Positions 26,771 through 35,805 of a stretch of DNA of 37,363 bases are shown one piece after another (position 1 is the stretch's first letter; the number at the start of each line of letters is the position of its first letter). Source of the DNA: a virus; the IMG/VR virus record IMGVR_UViG_3300045110_000117, positions 1 to 37,363 of that record, one strand, 5' to 3'. The translations under genes and the position numbers were made by a program. The notes beneath the pieces are model-generated. The model did no database searches, had not been told where the DNA came from, and worked only from the letters and a program-made list of their open reading frames with translations.

Positions 26771-29613
26771 GGCTGCGCCAGCGCATTGTCCGATGGCGGC
26801 GGCCGGTAAAGCGGCCCGGCCACGCGCGGCGCGAGCGGGTTCACCAGCCCCGCCACCCCCGCCGGAAGCTGCACGCCCATGCTAGGCCCGAAGCGGGAGA
26901 GTCGACCAGCCGAGAGCAGCGCGGCGGCATGGGGACCGTAGCGCAGCATCAGGTCTTCCATCTGGTCCGGGTCGTAATACCAAGCGCCCGCGCCAGCGCC
27001 GCCCAGCCCGAGCGCGCCGTAGGTGGCCAGCCGCTCCGCCGTGCCGGAACTCGGCAGCGGCTTGATGCCCTCTATCAGTCGCGCCAGATCCTGCATGTTG
27101 TTGCCGGGTCCGGTGTTTTTCATGTTGAACTCGCGCCGGATCAGCTGTGCGAGCTTGGCCTGGCTCACGTCCTCAGAGCCAGTCGCCGTCTTGTCGATGG
27201 CGTCGCGGACGGTCTGCACCACCTTCCATTGATAGCGCGCGGTTTGCAGATCCTTGACCCCAGTGCTGCCGCTCTGCTCGGCGGCATCGAGCAACGCGTT
27301 CTTAATGGCTGTCGCAACCTTGCCGACCTCGCCACCAGTGTTGATTGCAGCTTGCAACTCTTCGGTGTTCGAGATGAATTTCTGAAAGTCTGCTCCCGGC
27401 ATGCTGCCGCCACGATTGCTCATCGTCGTGATAATTCGGTCGATCAGCTTTTTGGCTGCCTTCGCCTGCGGTGCGTCCGTTCCCGAGACTGCGGAATTGG
27501 TTTCAATCTGTCCGAGCTTATTGAGCAGCGCGTTGCCGGCAGGCCCGCCGCCCGGCACGTCGATGCGGCCAGCAGCGTTATCGATTGCGGCGCCGATGCG
27601 CCCCTCGGCGGTGTTGAGCGTGGCCGTGGTGAGCTGCTGAACCGGGCCTGGGATGCCGGCCTCCTTGGCGATCACCTGGGCAATCTGGCCGTTCTGCTTG
27701 CTGGCCGCTTTGGCCGACCCACTGAACGGCAAGATGCGGCTGGCGTCCTCGACCCGCCCGACCGCTCCGCCGACCTCCTGGCCGGTCGTCAACTCGATGC
27801 CGAGCCGGTCGGCGATGGCCCGCAGCGCCCGCCCGGAGCTGCCGCTTAGAGCGGAGATGCCGCCGCGAACCAAGGGCATCGCGCCACCCAGAGCGCCGCC
27901 CATCAGCGCGCCTTCCCCCGCGGCAGCCAAAGGGTTTTCGCCCGATGGTCCGGAGGTGAGTGCAGACGTGCCGCCGCCCGCCACCGCCCCTTCGGTAACC
28001 CCCCGGAGGAGATTTGCGGCCCTTGGCACGACTGCCTCCGCAACCGTCGCCGCACCCCGCCCGGCGATCCCAACGGGCAGCATCGCCGTGGTCAGACCGA
28101 CATTGCCGGCGATCCGTCCGATCGAGGCCGCAGTGCTGTCGCCCTGCGTCTTCTCAAACTCCTTGGTCTGTCCCGCTAGCAGGTTCTCGGCGCGGCCCGG
28201 ATCGGTGCCGGTAAAGCGATCGATCGCGCCCAGCGCGGGCACCGCCTCGTTAGCCTGTCGCTCCCAGCCCGCGATTGTCTGGCCGACATCGCGGGCGCCT
28301 TGCACCACACCGGAACCGAAATTGCGCACGGCCGGCGGTATCCAGTCACTGGCAGCGGGCGTTGTGGTCGAGGCAGGTTGCGCCGCCGCCACGACAGGAG
28401 CAGGCGTTGCGGCCGGGGGAGGCGGCGCGGACGGCGTTGCCGCCGGGGCTAGAGGGGAAGGTGGCGCTGCTGTCTGCGCGGATGGAACCCCAAACGGCTG
28501 AAGCATGTTCGCCGCCACATCCGGCAGCGGGACAGGCTGGCGCCCGGCGGTCGGAGACGGGTTCGGATTCTGACCCGGCGCCGTGAAAGGCGCAGGCTGC
28601 TGCACCAGTTTTTCGTCCAACACCTGCTTAATGATAGTAGGGCTAAGTTGCCCAGGATTGCTGTCCAAATACAGTAATTGGGGCACCGACATAGCTCGAA
28701 GCTGCGGCACGAGGGGCGTGTTCGGATCGAGCGGCGGCGCGCTGGTCACCGCCGGTGGCGGCTGCTGTGCAGTGAAGCTCGGACCTGACGGGGGTTCTGG
28801 ACGAGCGGGCTTATCCGGCATCCTCTTAATGAGATCCGCAACCGGCGTATTCCACCACGACTGACCGGGCGCTACGGGTCCAGCCGGAGCCGGAGCACTC
28901 TGTGCGACGGGTGGCGCGGCCAGCATCCCGCTGTCGTCATCGGGGCGCCTGGCGCTCATCCTGTCTGACGCCCATTCCCGGGGACCTTCCTCGGGAAGTG
29001 CTGTGGCCCCTGTAGCTTTGCTAGCGGCGGGCGGGGACGATGGCGCAAGAAAACGATCCACATCAGACAGCGCGTCGGTGGTCGGCGGCTCTGTGGCAGT
29101 CGGTGCGGACGGGGCCGCCGCTGCCGGCTTGGTCGGCGTCGGGCTGGTCAGGAACTTATCCACGTCGGACAGCGCGTCGGAGGGCGGCGCGGCCTTGGTC
29201 TCTGCGGCCGGGGCTGATGCGCCATTGGGCTTCTTCTTCGCCTCTACCTGGAGGGCGACATACCGCGCTGCGACCAGTTTGGCGTAAGCCCGCGAGGTGT
29301 CCCCGGTCGCGCCGTTATATTGTTGCAACGCGGCGAGAACGTCGCCTTTATTCTGATCGAGCAAGTCGCTCAGATAGGCGGCGGCACCAAATACCGCCTG
29401 CGTCGGCTCATGCGGATCTGCCACGTTGTAGCGTTTCGCCGTTTGATCGATGAGCTGCATATTGCCGCGCGCGTTGCCGTAGCGGGTCGGCGGCCCCACG
29501 GCGGACGTGTCCTCGTTGCTCTCGACGCCTGACACCGCGCGCAGCAGTAGCGGATCGATGTTGAACGTGCTGCCGGCCTGCTCATAAAGCCGCGGATCGA
29601 CGGCGGCCATCAC
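26767..29613 (-). CDS. Large ejection protein with lytic transglycosylase domain
   Basis: A 948-residue protein, gp16-like in position (last of the ejection genes). Residues 1-130 are an SLT/lysozyme-fold domain (PLLLRAVSGVESNEDTS with E31, RGNMQLIDQTAKRYN, AALQQYNGATGDTSRAYAKL), which opens peptidoglycan during DNA entry. Residues 140-440 are disordered, Pro/Ala-rich, and contain DALSDVDKFL and DALSDVDRFL. About 450-600 is glycine-rich and hydrophobic, probably membrane-inserting (VAGGGTSAL, GALMGGALGGAMPLV). The rest is helical with a final hydrophobic patch, TYGALGLGGAGAGAWYY. The GTG start overlaps the preceding stop (GTGA). Confidence 0.75.
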   Translation of the reverse strand: MMAAVDPRLYEQAGSTFNIDPLLLRAVSGVESNEDTSAVGPPTRYGNARGNMQLIDQTAKRYNVADPHEPTQAVFGAAAYLSDLLDQNKGDVLAALQQYNGATGDTSRAYAKLVAARYVALQVEAKKKPNGASAPAAETKAAPPSDALSDVDKFLTSPTPTKPAAAAPSAPTATEPPTTDALSDVDRFLAPSSPPAASKATGATALPEEGPREWASDRMSARRPDDDSGMLAAPPVAQSAPAPAGPVAPGQSWWNTPVADLIKRMPDKPARPEPPSGPSFTAQQPPPAVTSAPPLDPNTPLVPQLRAMSVPQLLYLDSNPGQLSPTIIKQVLDEKLVQQPAPFTAPGQNPNPSPTAGRQPVPLPDVAANMLQPFGVPSAQTAAPPSPLAPAATPSAPPPPAATPAPVVAAAQPASTTTPAASDWIPPAVRNFGSGVVQGARDVGQTIAGWERQANEAVPALGAIDRFTGTDPGRAENLLAGQTKEFEKTQGDSTAASIGRIAGNVGLTTAMLPVGIAGRGAATVAEAVVPRAANLLRGVTEGAVAGGGTSALTSGPSGENPLAAAGEGALMGGALGGAMPLVRGGISALSGSSGRALRAIADRLGIELTTGQEVGGAVGRVEDASRILPFSGSAKAASKQNGQIAQVIAKEAGIPGPVQQLTTATLNTAEGRIGAAIDNAAGRIDVPGGGPAGNALLNKLGQIETNSAVSGTDAPQAKAAKKLIDRIITTMSNRGGSMPGADFQKFISNTEELQAAINTGGEVGKVATAIKNALLDAAEQSGSTGVKDLQTARYQWKVVQTVRDAIDKTATGSEDVSQAKLAQLIRREFNMKNTGPGNNMQDLARLIEGIKPLPSSGTAERLATYGALGLGGAGAGAWYYDPDQMEDLMLRYGPHAAALLSAGRLSRFGPSMGVQLPAGVAGLVNPLAPRVAGPLYRPPPSDNALAQP

Positions 29614-31343
29614 TGCCGCCCCGTCGTGGTTTCACCGAACAGCGGCTTGACCCAGCCTTCATGTAAGCCCAGCGCCCAGTTCCTCTTGAATTGGTTGAAA
29701 TCGTTGGGCGACGCTTTCTGGAGGTCTTGCAGGTATTTCTTTTGTTCCGGCGGGGGCATGCGGTTGACCGCGAACACGGTGGGGTCGAACCGCGCGCCCT
29801 TGAGTTCTCCATCCGCCACCGGCTTGGTGAACGCCTCGCGCCACTGGTCGAAGCCGCCGGGATTGTTGCGCCGCGTTTGCGACCCCATCCAGGCGGTATA
29901 CATCGTATCGAGGGCATCGTTATTGCCCATCAGGCTGTGAACGATCTTGCGATTGCCTTCGCGGGAGTAGCCCATGCTGGGACTCATGCCTTCCGCGAGG
30001 CTCTGCCGGGAGTCGCTGGGCGAGGTGCCCAACGCGCTAAGTTGCGCGCCCTGATAGCGCGTCATCGCCTTACCCAATGCTTCCGACGAGGCTTGTTGGT
30101 TGGCCGGGTTGAACCTTTCCGGGGCCATGTTAGAGCGGATCGCCAACTGCTGGAGGAATGAAAGCGTCTTTTGCCCCGCCCCAGTGTTCCCCGTCGCCTC
30201 AAGTTCGGGAAGCATGCTCTGGAGGAGGGGCTGTAACTGGGTGCGTGCCACTTGGGCCTCGCCCTCCATCCGGCTTGCGTTCGCCCCCCCGGTTTTCTGC
30301 TGGTCTACGTAAGCAGGCGGCGGCGTGGTGCCTGCCTGCGGCGGTGGACGGACGGCGGCGGCGTCGGCGCGGGCGGCGGAGGTCTGGAACTGTGGCGGCG
30401 GGACGGGTGGCGGTTGGGTCGGTGCTGGTGACACTGGTGCGGTCACGCCCGGCGGCGGAGCCGGCTGCGTCGTGTCGCCTCCGCCGCCCTGCCCCTGCCC
30501 ACCCTGCCCACCCTGCGGCGGGGGACGACCGCCAGGCGGCCACGGCCCGCCGCTGGGGCTGGGGGCAACGTCGGGATTGAGCGCCCGCAGCGCCGGGTTC
30601 CGGTTCAAGATGTCGTTTCGCTGGGCGAGTGGAACCTGAATAACCGTCCCGTCCGATAGTTTGAGATCGACGGCGCTGGCCGCTTCGGCCGGGGATAGGC
30701 TGTGCGTGATAACCGGCGTGCCGCCTTTCGAGGCCGGTGGCAATACGGGAGCATATGTCCCCTGCGGCGTGTTTATCACCTGCCGCGTGCCATAGATGGC
30801 CCCTTGCGCCTCGCCGGTCGGCATGTTCCCGATGCGGATGGTCTCAAGCTGCCGCCTCAGTTGCGCCGGGTCCGACGATAGATGCAGCAGCGTTCCATCG
30901 AGGCGGTCGTTTGGGATCTGGCCACGCAGCCGATTTACCTGCTCCAGAACCGACTGCTTGAGGTTGGCATCATCCGATTCCAGTGCTGCCGTCACGGCGC
31001 TATGGACTGCCTTGCGTTCTGCCGCGCCCAGATCGAACTGCTGACCTTGCAGGGTTTGCGAGCTTTCGATGCCCTTGCCGGCGGCTAGGGATGTGCTGGG
31101 ATTTCCGGCCGTGATCTGGTTGAACTTCAGTGGATCGAAGCGCCCGGTGGCCGGGTCCACTGCTTGCCGGTAGGCATCACCCAGCGATTCGTTCGCCTGC
31201 TTCGCCCGCAGGTCATACATGCTCGATGCCGCCTGATTGCCGGCGGTGATCGCCGCGAGCGGATTGGCCACCTGCGGGGCGCCGCTGCTAGCAATCGTCG
31301 GCACGCTGTCCACGTCCAATAATGCGTTTTTGCTGCCCGACAT
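29610..31343 (-). CDS. Internal virion (ejection) protein, gp20-like position
   Basis: A 577-residue protein between the gp7-like and transglycosylase-containing proteins. Residues 1-240 are helical and polar (NPLAAITAGNQAASSMYDLR, AERKAVHSAVTAALESDDAN). Residues 260-345 are a long Gly/Pro/Gln-rich linker (GGQGGQGQGGGGDTTQPAPP). Residues 355-577 are helical (RMEGEAQVARTQLQPLLQSM, LDTMYTAWMGSQTRRNN, EAFTKPVADGELKGARFDP). Homology is not obvious, but gene order matches the P22 trio gp7-gp20-gp16. It would be injected with the DNA and form part of the trans-envelope channel. Start ATG 31343, two bases after the upstream stop. Confidence 0.6.
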   Translation of the reverse strand: MSGSKNALLDVDSVPTIASSGAPQVANPLAAITAGNQAASSMYDLRAKQANESLGDAYRQAVDPATGRFDPLKFNQITAGNPSTSLAAGKGIESSQTLQGQQFDLGAAERKAVHSAVTAALESDDANLKQSVLEQVNRLRGQIPNDRLDGTLLHLSSDPAQLRRQLETIRIGNMPTGEAQGAIYGTRQVINTPQGTYAPVLPPASKGGTPVITHSLSPAEAASAVDLKLSDGTVIQVPLAQRNDILNRNPALRALNPDVAPSPSGGPWPPGGRPPPQGGQGGQGQGGGGDTTQPAPPPGVTAPVSPAPTQPPPVPPPQFQTSAARADAAAVRPPPQAGTTPPPAYVDQQKTGGANASRMEGEAQVARTQLQPLLQSMLPELEATGNTGAGQKTLSFLQQLAIRSNMAPERFNPANQQASSEALGKAMTRYQGAQLSALGTSPSDSRQSLAEGMSPSMGYSREGNRKIVHSLMGNNDALDTMYTAWMGSQTRRNNPGGFDQWREAFTKPVADGELKGARFDPTVFAVNRMPPPEQKKYLQDLQKASPNDFNQFKRNWALGLHEGWVKPLFGETTTGRQ

Positions 31344-31345
31344 GG

Positions 31346-32176
31346 CTAATATGATCCTGTGACGCCATTAGACAGGTTAATCGGGTTGGTGCCACTCATG
31401 GTGTAGCCAAGCGTAGTCGCGGGTGCGGCAGCAGGATTGTTGCGGTTGATCCCCTTCAGATACGCATCATAGCCAAGGTAGTTGTTCACCCCACTGGACA
31501 GCGCGTTGGTTGCGTTTGTGAGGCCCGTTGATGTGTCTATCCCCGCCGCGTTGATGTATTTGCCCTCTTGGTTGGCGAGCGTAGCGCCCTGCGTGCCCAG
31601 CCCCGCCGCCGCATTGGCGCCCAGCGTGGCAATCTTGTTGTAGCGGTCGAACTGGTTGGTGAGGTTCGTCTGCTGCCCGGTGTTTAGGTTGAGGAGGTTC
31701 TCGAACCCCTTCTGCCGGATATTGAATTGATCCAAATACGTTTTGTTCGCCAGCCCAGTTGCGAAGTTGGCCGCGCCTTTGAGCGATGCGCCGCTCAGGC
31801 CTAATCCTCGCGAGGCCGCCGCCGATTGCACCGCCTTTAGTCCCTGCGAGCGGTCGAACTGGTAGCCGGGCGTGGCCTCCAATTCTTCCTGCGTCATCTT
31901 CCCCGGAATGTTGGAATACGCCGCGCCGAGGAAATCAGGCCCGCCGCCGGTCGGCCCAAGCTGCGACAGGGCAGAGGCGCCCGACAGCGCGTTATATCCC
32001 GGCTGGAAATACGGGGCCAAATCCCCGCGCGTGGTCTGGTATTGACCCTGTTGCAGCCCAGCCGCGTCCTTGGCCGCGCCCGCCGCCTGGCTCGCGCCAT
32101 ACATCGAGGCGCCGGCACTCAGAGCGCCGGAAGCGCCGATCGCCAGAGCCGTTGCTCCTGCTGCCGTGATGCCCAT
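31346..32176 (-). CDS. DNA transfer/ejection protein, gp7-like
   Basis: A 276-residue, Ala/Gly-rich protein typical of the first ejection protein in P22-like phages. Residues 1-45 are a hydrophobic alanine-rich helix (GATALAIGASGALSAGASMY, QAAGAAKDAAGLQQGQYQT). The family segment GYQFDRSQGLKAVQSAAASR, then GLSGASLKGAANFATGLANK (about 105-145), and the helical IRQKGFENLLNLNTGQQTNL follow. The ATG overlaps the stop of the sulfotransferase-GNAT gene (TGATG). It is predicted to be ejected ahead of the DNA and to start the channel. The call rests on motif and order. Confidence 0.75.
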   Translation of the reverse strand: MGITAAGATALAIGASGALSAGASMYGASQAAGAAKDAAGLQQGQYQTTRGDLAPYFQPGYNALSGASALSQLGPTGGGPDFLGAAYSNIPGKMTQEELEATPGYQFDRSQGLKAVQSAAASRGLGLSGASLKGAANFATGLANKTYLDQFNIRQKGFENLLNLNTGQQTNLTNQFDRYNKIATLGANAAAGLGTQGATLANQEGKYINAAGIDTSTGLTNATNALSSGVNNYLGYDAYLKGINRNNPAAAPATTLGYTMSGTNPINLSNGVTGSY

Positions 32177-33228
32177 CAGTTCAACTCCAACCGATACAGT
32201 TTGCCGATATCCTCGGCCCCGAGCCGTCGATAGAAGGCACCGAGGCGTGGCCCCGAAGCCCGGTGTCCCGCCCGCATGATGATTTGCTTGGCGCCCCGTT
32301 CCCGCAGCGCAGCCGCCGCCGCGCGTTGCAGGCCCATGCCGATCCCCGGCATGTCAGGCGAGACGTAGAAGATGGAATGCCAACCCTGGAGCATGCTGCG
32401 GTCCTCCAGCGTCGGCTCGACCACCGTCATCAGGTAGCCGAACATGCGCCCGTTTTGCCGCGCCGTGATCGTCTGCAACATGCCGCCATCGTCCAGCATC
32501 TCCATCAGCGGCACGTTGAGGCTCGCGGGATAGTCGGGCGCCTCGCCCGCCTCCACCGCATGCTCCGCGAGCAATCGGGCCGCATCGCTCCAGAATTGCC
32601 GGAACGGCTCGCGCTGGAAGGTCACGCCGTCGATCTCTCTGGGCGCGCGCGTCATCGCGGCCAGGCACCGATGCTTCGCGGTCTTCGCCAGCTTCTCAAG
32701 CTGCGGCTTATGCGCCACGAAAAACCGCACCAGATGCTCGAAGTTGACTTGGATGTTGACCGGGGCACACGCCGCCCACCAGGTAGGATCGTGCGGCAGG
32801 CCGAGGCAATGCTCGAACACCCGCGCGCAGCCCGCCTCGGTCGCGAGATCGTCGTATGTCACCGCCAGCACGTCCGGCACCCGCGCCTCGATCTGGTCCA
32901 GCTTGCGCTCCACCGTCCGCAGTATCGCGGTCATCGGCGCGTCGTCGAACGCGACACCCGTGCGTCGCAGCGAGGCCACCACGTCAGGTATCGAACGCCG
33001 CAGCGTGACCACCCGCATATCGGGCTTCAGCAGCCGCCAGAAGGGCGCCGCAGCGGTCTCCACGCTGCCGGTGCAGGGCTGGGCCAGCCAGGAGGTCACA
33101 TCCTCTAGCGAGCGGCAGTGGCGCAGCTCGTCGTGGCCGCACTGCCAGGCGCCATAGCTCAGGAACGTGGCCAGCCACTTTGTGCGCGAACGCGGCAACG
33201 CAAACACCACGAAAGGCGGTGGGTTCAC
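32176..33228 (-). CDS. Sulfotransferase-like / GNAT acetyltransferase fusion
   Basis: A 350-residue two-domain protein. Residues 5-200 look like a sulfotransferase: PFVVFALPRSRTKWLATFLS is a P-loop-like phosphate-binding start, MRVVTLRRSIPDVVASLRRT and VLAVTYDDLATEAGCARVF match the PAPS-binding and following elements. Residues 240-350 look like a GNAT domain: GMLQTITARQNGRMFGYLMT, GWHSIFYVSPDMPGIGMGLQ (acetyl-CoA loop-type MGxGLQ) and AGHRASGPRLGAFYRRLG. GTG 33228 overlaps the preceding stop (GTGA); GTG 33249 is an alternative. Both transfer chemistries could modify host or virion molecules; the substrate is unknown. Confidence 0.65.
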   Translation of the reverse strand: MNPPPFVVFALPRSRTKWLATFLSYGAWQCGHDELRHCRSLEDVTSWLAQPCTGSVETAAAPFWRLLKPDMRVVTLRRSIPDVVASLRRTGVAFDDAPMTAILRTVERKLDQIEARVPDVLAVTYDDLATEAGCARVFEHCLGLPHDPTWWAACAPVNIQVNFEHLVRFFVAHKPQLEKLAKTAKHRCLAAMTRAPREIDGVTFQREPFRQFWSDAARLLAEHAVEAGEAPDYPASLNVPLMEMLDDGGMLQTITARQNGRMFGYLMTVVEPTLEDRSMLQGWHSIFYVSPDMPGIGMGLQRAAAAALRERGAKQIIMRAGHRASGPRLGAFYRRLGAEDIGKLYRLELN

Positions 33229-33305
33229 AGCCGCAGCCCGGCGGTCCACACGGCGGCGATGGCGAGCGCCACGATCACGTAATACAGCGCGCGGGTGCTG
33301 ATCAT
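33225..33305 (-). CDS. Tiny membrane protein between fibre and fusion genes
   Basis: A 26-residue frame (MISTRALYYVIVALAIAAVW, then TAGLRL), one membrane helix with a basic N-terminus. The ATG at 33305 lies two bases after the fibre gene's stop, and the TGA overlaps the GTG of the fusion gene (GTGA). Such spacing supports translation. It could be a lysis-related micropeptide or simply a coupling peptide. Confidence 0.4.
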   Translation of the reverse strand: MISTRALYYVIVALAIAAVWTAGLRL

Positions 33306-33307
33306 GA

Positions 33308-34459
33308 TCAGAGATCCGAGGAAAACGTCAGCGTCTGCGCCGCCGCCGTTGTCTGGCTGATCGTCACCGCAGCGGCGGACAGGTTCGACGTGGCGAAGCC
33401 GGCGCCGCCGCCCGCAACGATGGGATTGCCGCGCATGGTGACGGGAAACACCAGGTTGGATGCATTGGCGACAGCCGGGACATTGACTGCAAATGTGCAA
33501 TAAAAGCGTTGCGCCTTGGCAAGGTCTTGCTGCGGGTCCAGCTTTTCGAGCGGCGTGGCCGTGGGGCCGAGTTCAAGCTGAGTTCCCCATATCCAAACCT
33601 GCCCAGACTGGACGCCGATATTACCCGCAAGCGCGTTGTTGGTGGCACCACTGGAGAACCAGAAATTCAACATCGTATAGTGGTCGTTATTGGTGCCCAG
33701 CGTCAGACCGCTCACACTGGGCAGCGTGAAGGTCAGGCTATAGCGCGTGAACACGGTATTGATGGTGACCGATTGCCCGTTGATGTTGACTTGCCCTGTT
33801 GGTGAACCGCCGGTGCCGAACACCTGATAGAAGTTCGCTCCCAGCTTCAGCGTTCCCGCACTGCACAGCGCCCAGAAGGATACCGTGACGGTCTTCCCGG
33901 CTAACCGCCGCATGTTCTCGATCTTCTGGGCGATGTAATTACACGCCCCGGCGGCGGCACTTCCGGTAAAGGTATTACGCAGCGCGAACGCCGCCTCCTC
34001 GTCACCAAGCTGCGCGCGAAAACCGTCAGCAAGCGACTGCTGGGCGAAAGCTACCGTGTCGGTTGCACCCCCGGTCATCCACCGATCAAGCGTGTAAGTG
34101 CCAAATGTTGACCACGGCCCCGCCCCCCTTTGGGCTACTGCCATCATGCTGTTGTGGATGTAGTTGCGGCCCACGTCATGCAGGTTGGCGATCGACACAT
34201 ACGGCCCGCCGACAGGCGCCGAACCGTCCACGTATTGCTTGGTCGCGGCTTGGAGCGGCGCGGCGGGATCGGCTGCGAGCACCAGCGCGCCGGTCATCGT
34301 CCCGCCGCTACGGCTCAGCAGCCCGGTGGCCGCGAACGCAGCCACCTCGGTCATGGTCGCGGCGTATGCGGTCGTGGACGCACTGCGCGCGACCGGCACT
34401 TTGTCGGTGCCAACCAGCGTGACCGGGTCAGCGCCCGCGGATATCTTAACGTCTGGCAA
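33308..34459 (-). CDS. Tail fibre / receptor-binding protein
   Basis: A 383-residue protein with a TTG start (34459), three bases after the stop of the preceding fibre gene and preceded by GGGGG. Residues 1-75 are a fibre base (MTEVAAFAATGLLSRSGGTM, TGALVLAADPAAPLQAATKQ, YVDGS, the common TGALxLxxDPxxPLxAATKxYVD motif). Residues 85-290 form a beta-rich carbohydrate-binding-like domain (NYIHNSMMAVAQRG, YTLDRWMTGG, GKTVTVSFWALC, TLTFTLP-like strands, LNFWFSSG). QVWIWGTQLELGPTATPLEK follows. It is the best candidate for the host-range determinant of this set. Confidence 0.7.
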   Translation of the reverse strand: MPDVKISAGADPVTLVGTDKVPVARSASTTAYAATMTEVAAFAATGLLSRSGGTMTGALVLAADPAAPLQAATKQYVDGSAPVGGPYVSIANLHDVGRNYIHNSMMAVAQRGAGPWSTFGTYTLDRWMTGGATDTVAFAQQSLADGFRAQLGDEEAAFALRNTFTGSAAAGACNYIAQKIENMRRLAGKTVTVSFWALCSAGTLKLGANFYQVFGTGGSPTGQVNINGQSVTINTVFTRYSLTFTLPSVSGLTLGTNNDHYTMLNFWFSSGATNNALAGNIGVQSGQVWIWGTQLELGPTATPLEKLDPQQDLAKAQRFYCTFAVNVPAVANASNLVFPVTMRGNPIVAGGGAGFATSNLSAAAVTISQTTAAAQTLTFSSDL

Positions 34460-34462
34460 AAT

Positions 34463-35011
34463 TCACCCCCACAGCCATGCGCCGGTTCCGTCCTCTCGCA
34501 GCCAGCGCCCGGTGCCGTCCTCGAGCCCAACGCCGACCAGCGCGCCCGATCCAGTGCCCACCGCCACATGATTTCCATCGAGCCACGGCATGCCGCCCCC
34601 CGGATCGGTCGTCGGCAGGAAGCTCAGATCGCAGCCGGCCCACCTGACGCAAAGCTGGCTGATCGGCACCAGCAGCGCGTCGGCGGCAATGCGCGCCATC
34701 GTCTCGGCCAGATCGGCGGACTGCCTGGCGTTGCGCTCGGCGACGATCGCGTTGCCCAGCGCGGTATCGGCATTCTCGCGTGCGGTGCGCTCGGCGGTGA
34801 TCGCGTTGGTGAGTGACGTGTCGCCCGCAATCCGCGCGGTGCGTTCCAGAGCCAGGGCGGCGAGCACCGCCTCGACGGACGATCCCTGCGGCCCCCCGGT
34901 GCGCTCATAGAGCTGCGCGAAATAGGCCCGCCAGACGGGTGTTATCTCGCCGCTTTCGTCCAGCAGCGGGCCGGATGGGAACTGGGCGCGAAGGTTCGGC
35001 GGACGTGCCAC
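34463..35011 (-). CDS. Fibre-associated coiled-coil protein
   Basis: A 182-residue protein starting with GTG 35011, three bases after the stop of the fibre gene upstream. Residues 1-40 (PSGPLLDESGEITPVWRAYF) are an attachment-like segment. Residues 45-105 carry repeated heptads ERTARIAGDTSLTNAITAER, TARENADTALGNAIVAERNA, which match the A-xx-R-xx-A-D spacing in the two following fibre paralogues. The C-terminus (about 150-182) is Gly/Asp-rich: GNHVAVGTGSGALVGVGLED. It probably trimerises with or links fibres. Confidence 0.6.
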   Translation of the reverse strand: MARPPNLRAQFPSGPLLDESGEITPVWRAYFAQLYERTGGPQGSSVEAVLAALALERTARIAGDTSLTNAITAERTARENADTALGNAIVAERNARQSADLAETMARIAADALLVPISQLCVRWAGCDLSFLPTTDPGGGMPWLDGNHVAVGTGSGALVGVGLEDGTGRWLREDGTGAWLWG

Positions 35012-35014
35012 CGC

Positions 35015-35803
35015 TCAGTGCCCGAGGGCGACCCAAAAGAACGCGCTGGGCTTGCCCCCGGTGTTGGTCGTGTCTTCCACGAAGACGGTAAACGAGGCGG
35101 CCGAGACCGATGCTACCCGGATGGTGAGGTTCAGCGCGTTGGCACTAAGCGTGGCCTGGACGGACTGGCATGCTGCCGGGAAGGCTACGGGGAAGGTAAC
35201 CCCGCCGGTGCCGCCGGCCGCAGCCGTGCCAGCGCCCCACTGGATGATGTTGCCGCCCGCGATGTGCGCGTAGCCCGCCCCGCCGCTGAGTGCGCCGCCC
35301 GTGATCGCCGCCTCGGCCGCCATGGCGCGGGTTTTCTCGGCGTCGATATTCGTCTGAAGCGTCGTGTCCGCATTGGTGCGGGCAGTGACCTCGGCGGCGT
35401 CCGCGGCAATGCGGGCGTTGCTCTCGGTAGTGATGGCGGCTGACAGATCCGCGCCGGACACCACGTCATCCAGGCCCAGCAGATGCACCGCGTCGGGAAT
35501 GGTGGGGGCCGCGATGACCGGCGCCATGGCAGCGGACACCAAGGAAGTCGCTTCTATGTCCCACACCAGGTTGCCGGCGGCGTCTCTCAGCACGAGCCGG
35601 TAATCGCCACTGCCCCAGAGCAGGCAGCGCCCGGCCGCGTCGAGGATTGCGGGCTGAGTGTTCGCAGCCGTGCCGTCCGGGTCCAGCCATGTGGTCTTAG
35701 GCGTCGAGGTGCCGGGGACATATGCTGTGAGTGAGCCGCCGGCATACGGATGCCCGTCCGCATCGAGGAACTGGACCTCGGGAATGATGATCGGTGCGGC
35801 CAT
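35015..35803 (-). CDS. Tail fibre paralogue A
   Basis: A 262-residue protein. Residues 1-75 form an N-terminal virion-binding-type domain (PEVQFLDADGHPYAGGSLTA, YVPGTSTPKTTWLDPDGTAA, LLWGSGDYRLVL) shared with the next paralogue. A linker with identical AAMAPV and TIPDAVHLLGLDD follows. Heptads (LSAAITTESNARIAADAAEV, TARTNADTTLQTNIDAEKTR) come next. The C-terminal domain (about 185-262) is a beta-rich lectin-like tip (GGVTFPVAFPAACQSVQATL, GKPSAFFWVALGH). The N-terminal halves of A and B are duplicates while the tips diverge, as expected for fibres with changed specificity. Confidence 0.7.
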   Translation of the reverse strand: MAAPIIIPEVQFLDADGHPYAGGSLTAYVPGTSTPKTTWLDPDGTAANTQPAILDAAGRCLLWGSGDYRLVLRDAAGNLVWDIEATSLVSAAMAPVIAAPTIPDAVHLLGLDDVVSGADLSAAITTESNARIAADAAEVTARTNADTTLQTNIDAEKTRAMAAEAAITGGALSGGAGYAHIAGGNIIQWGAGTAAAGGTGGVTFPVAFPAACQSVQATLSANALNLTIRVASVSAASFTVFVEDTTNTGGKPSAFFWVALGH

Positions 35804-35805
35804 GC

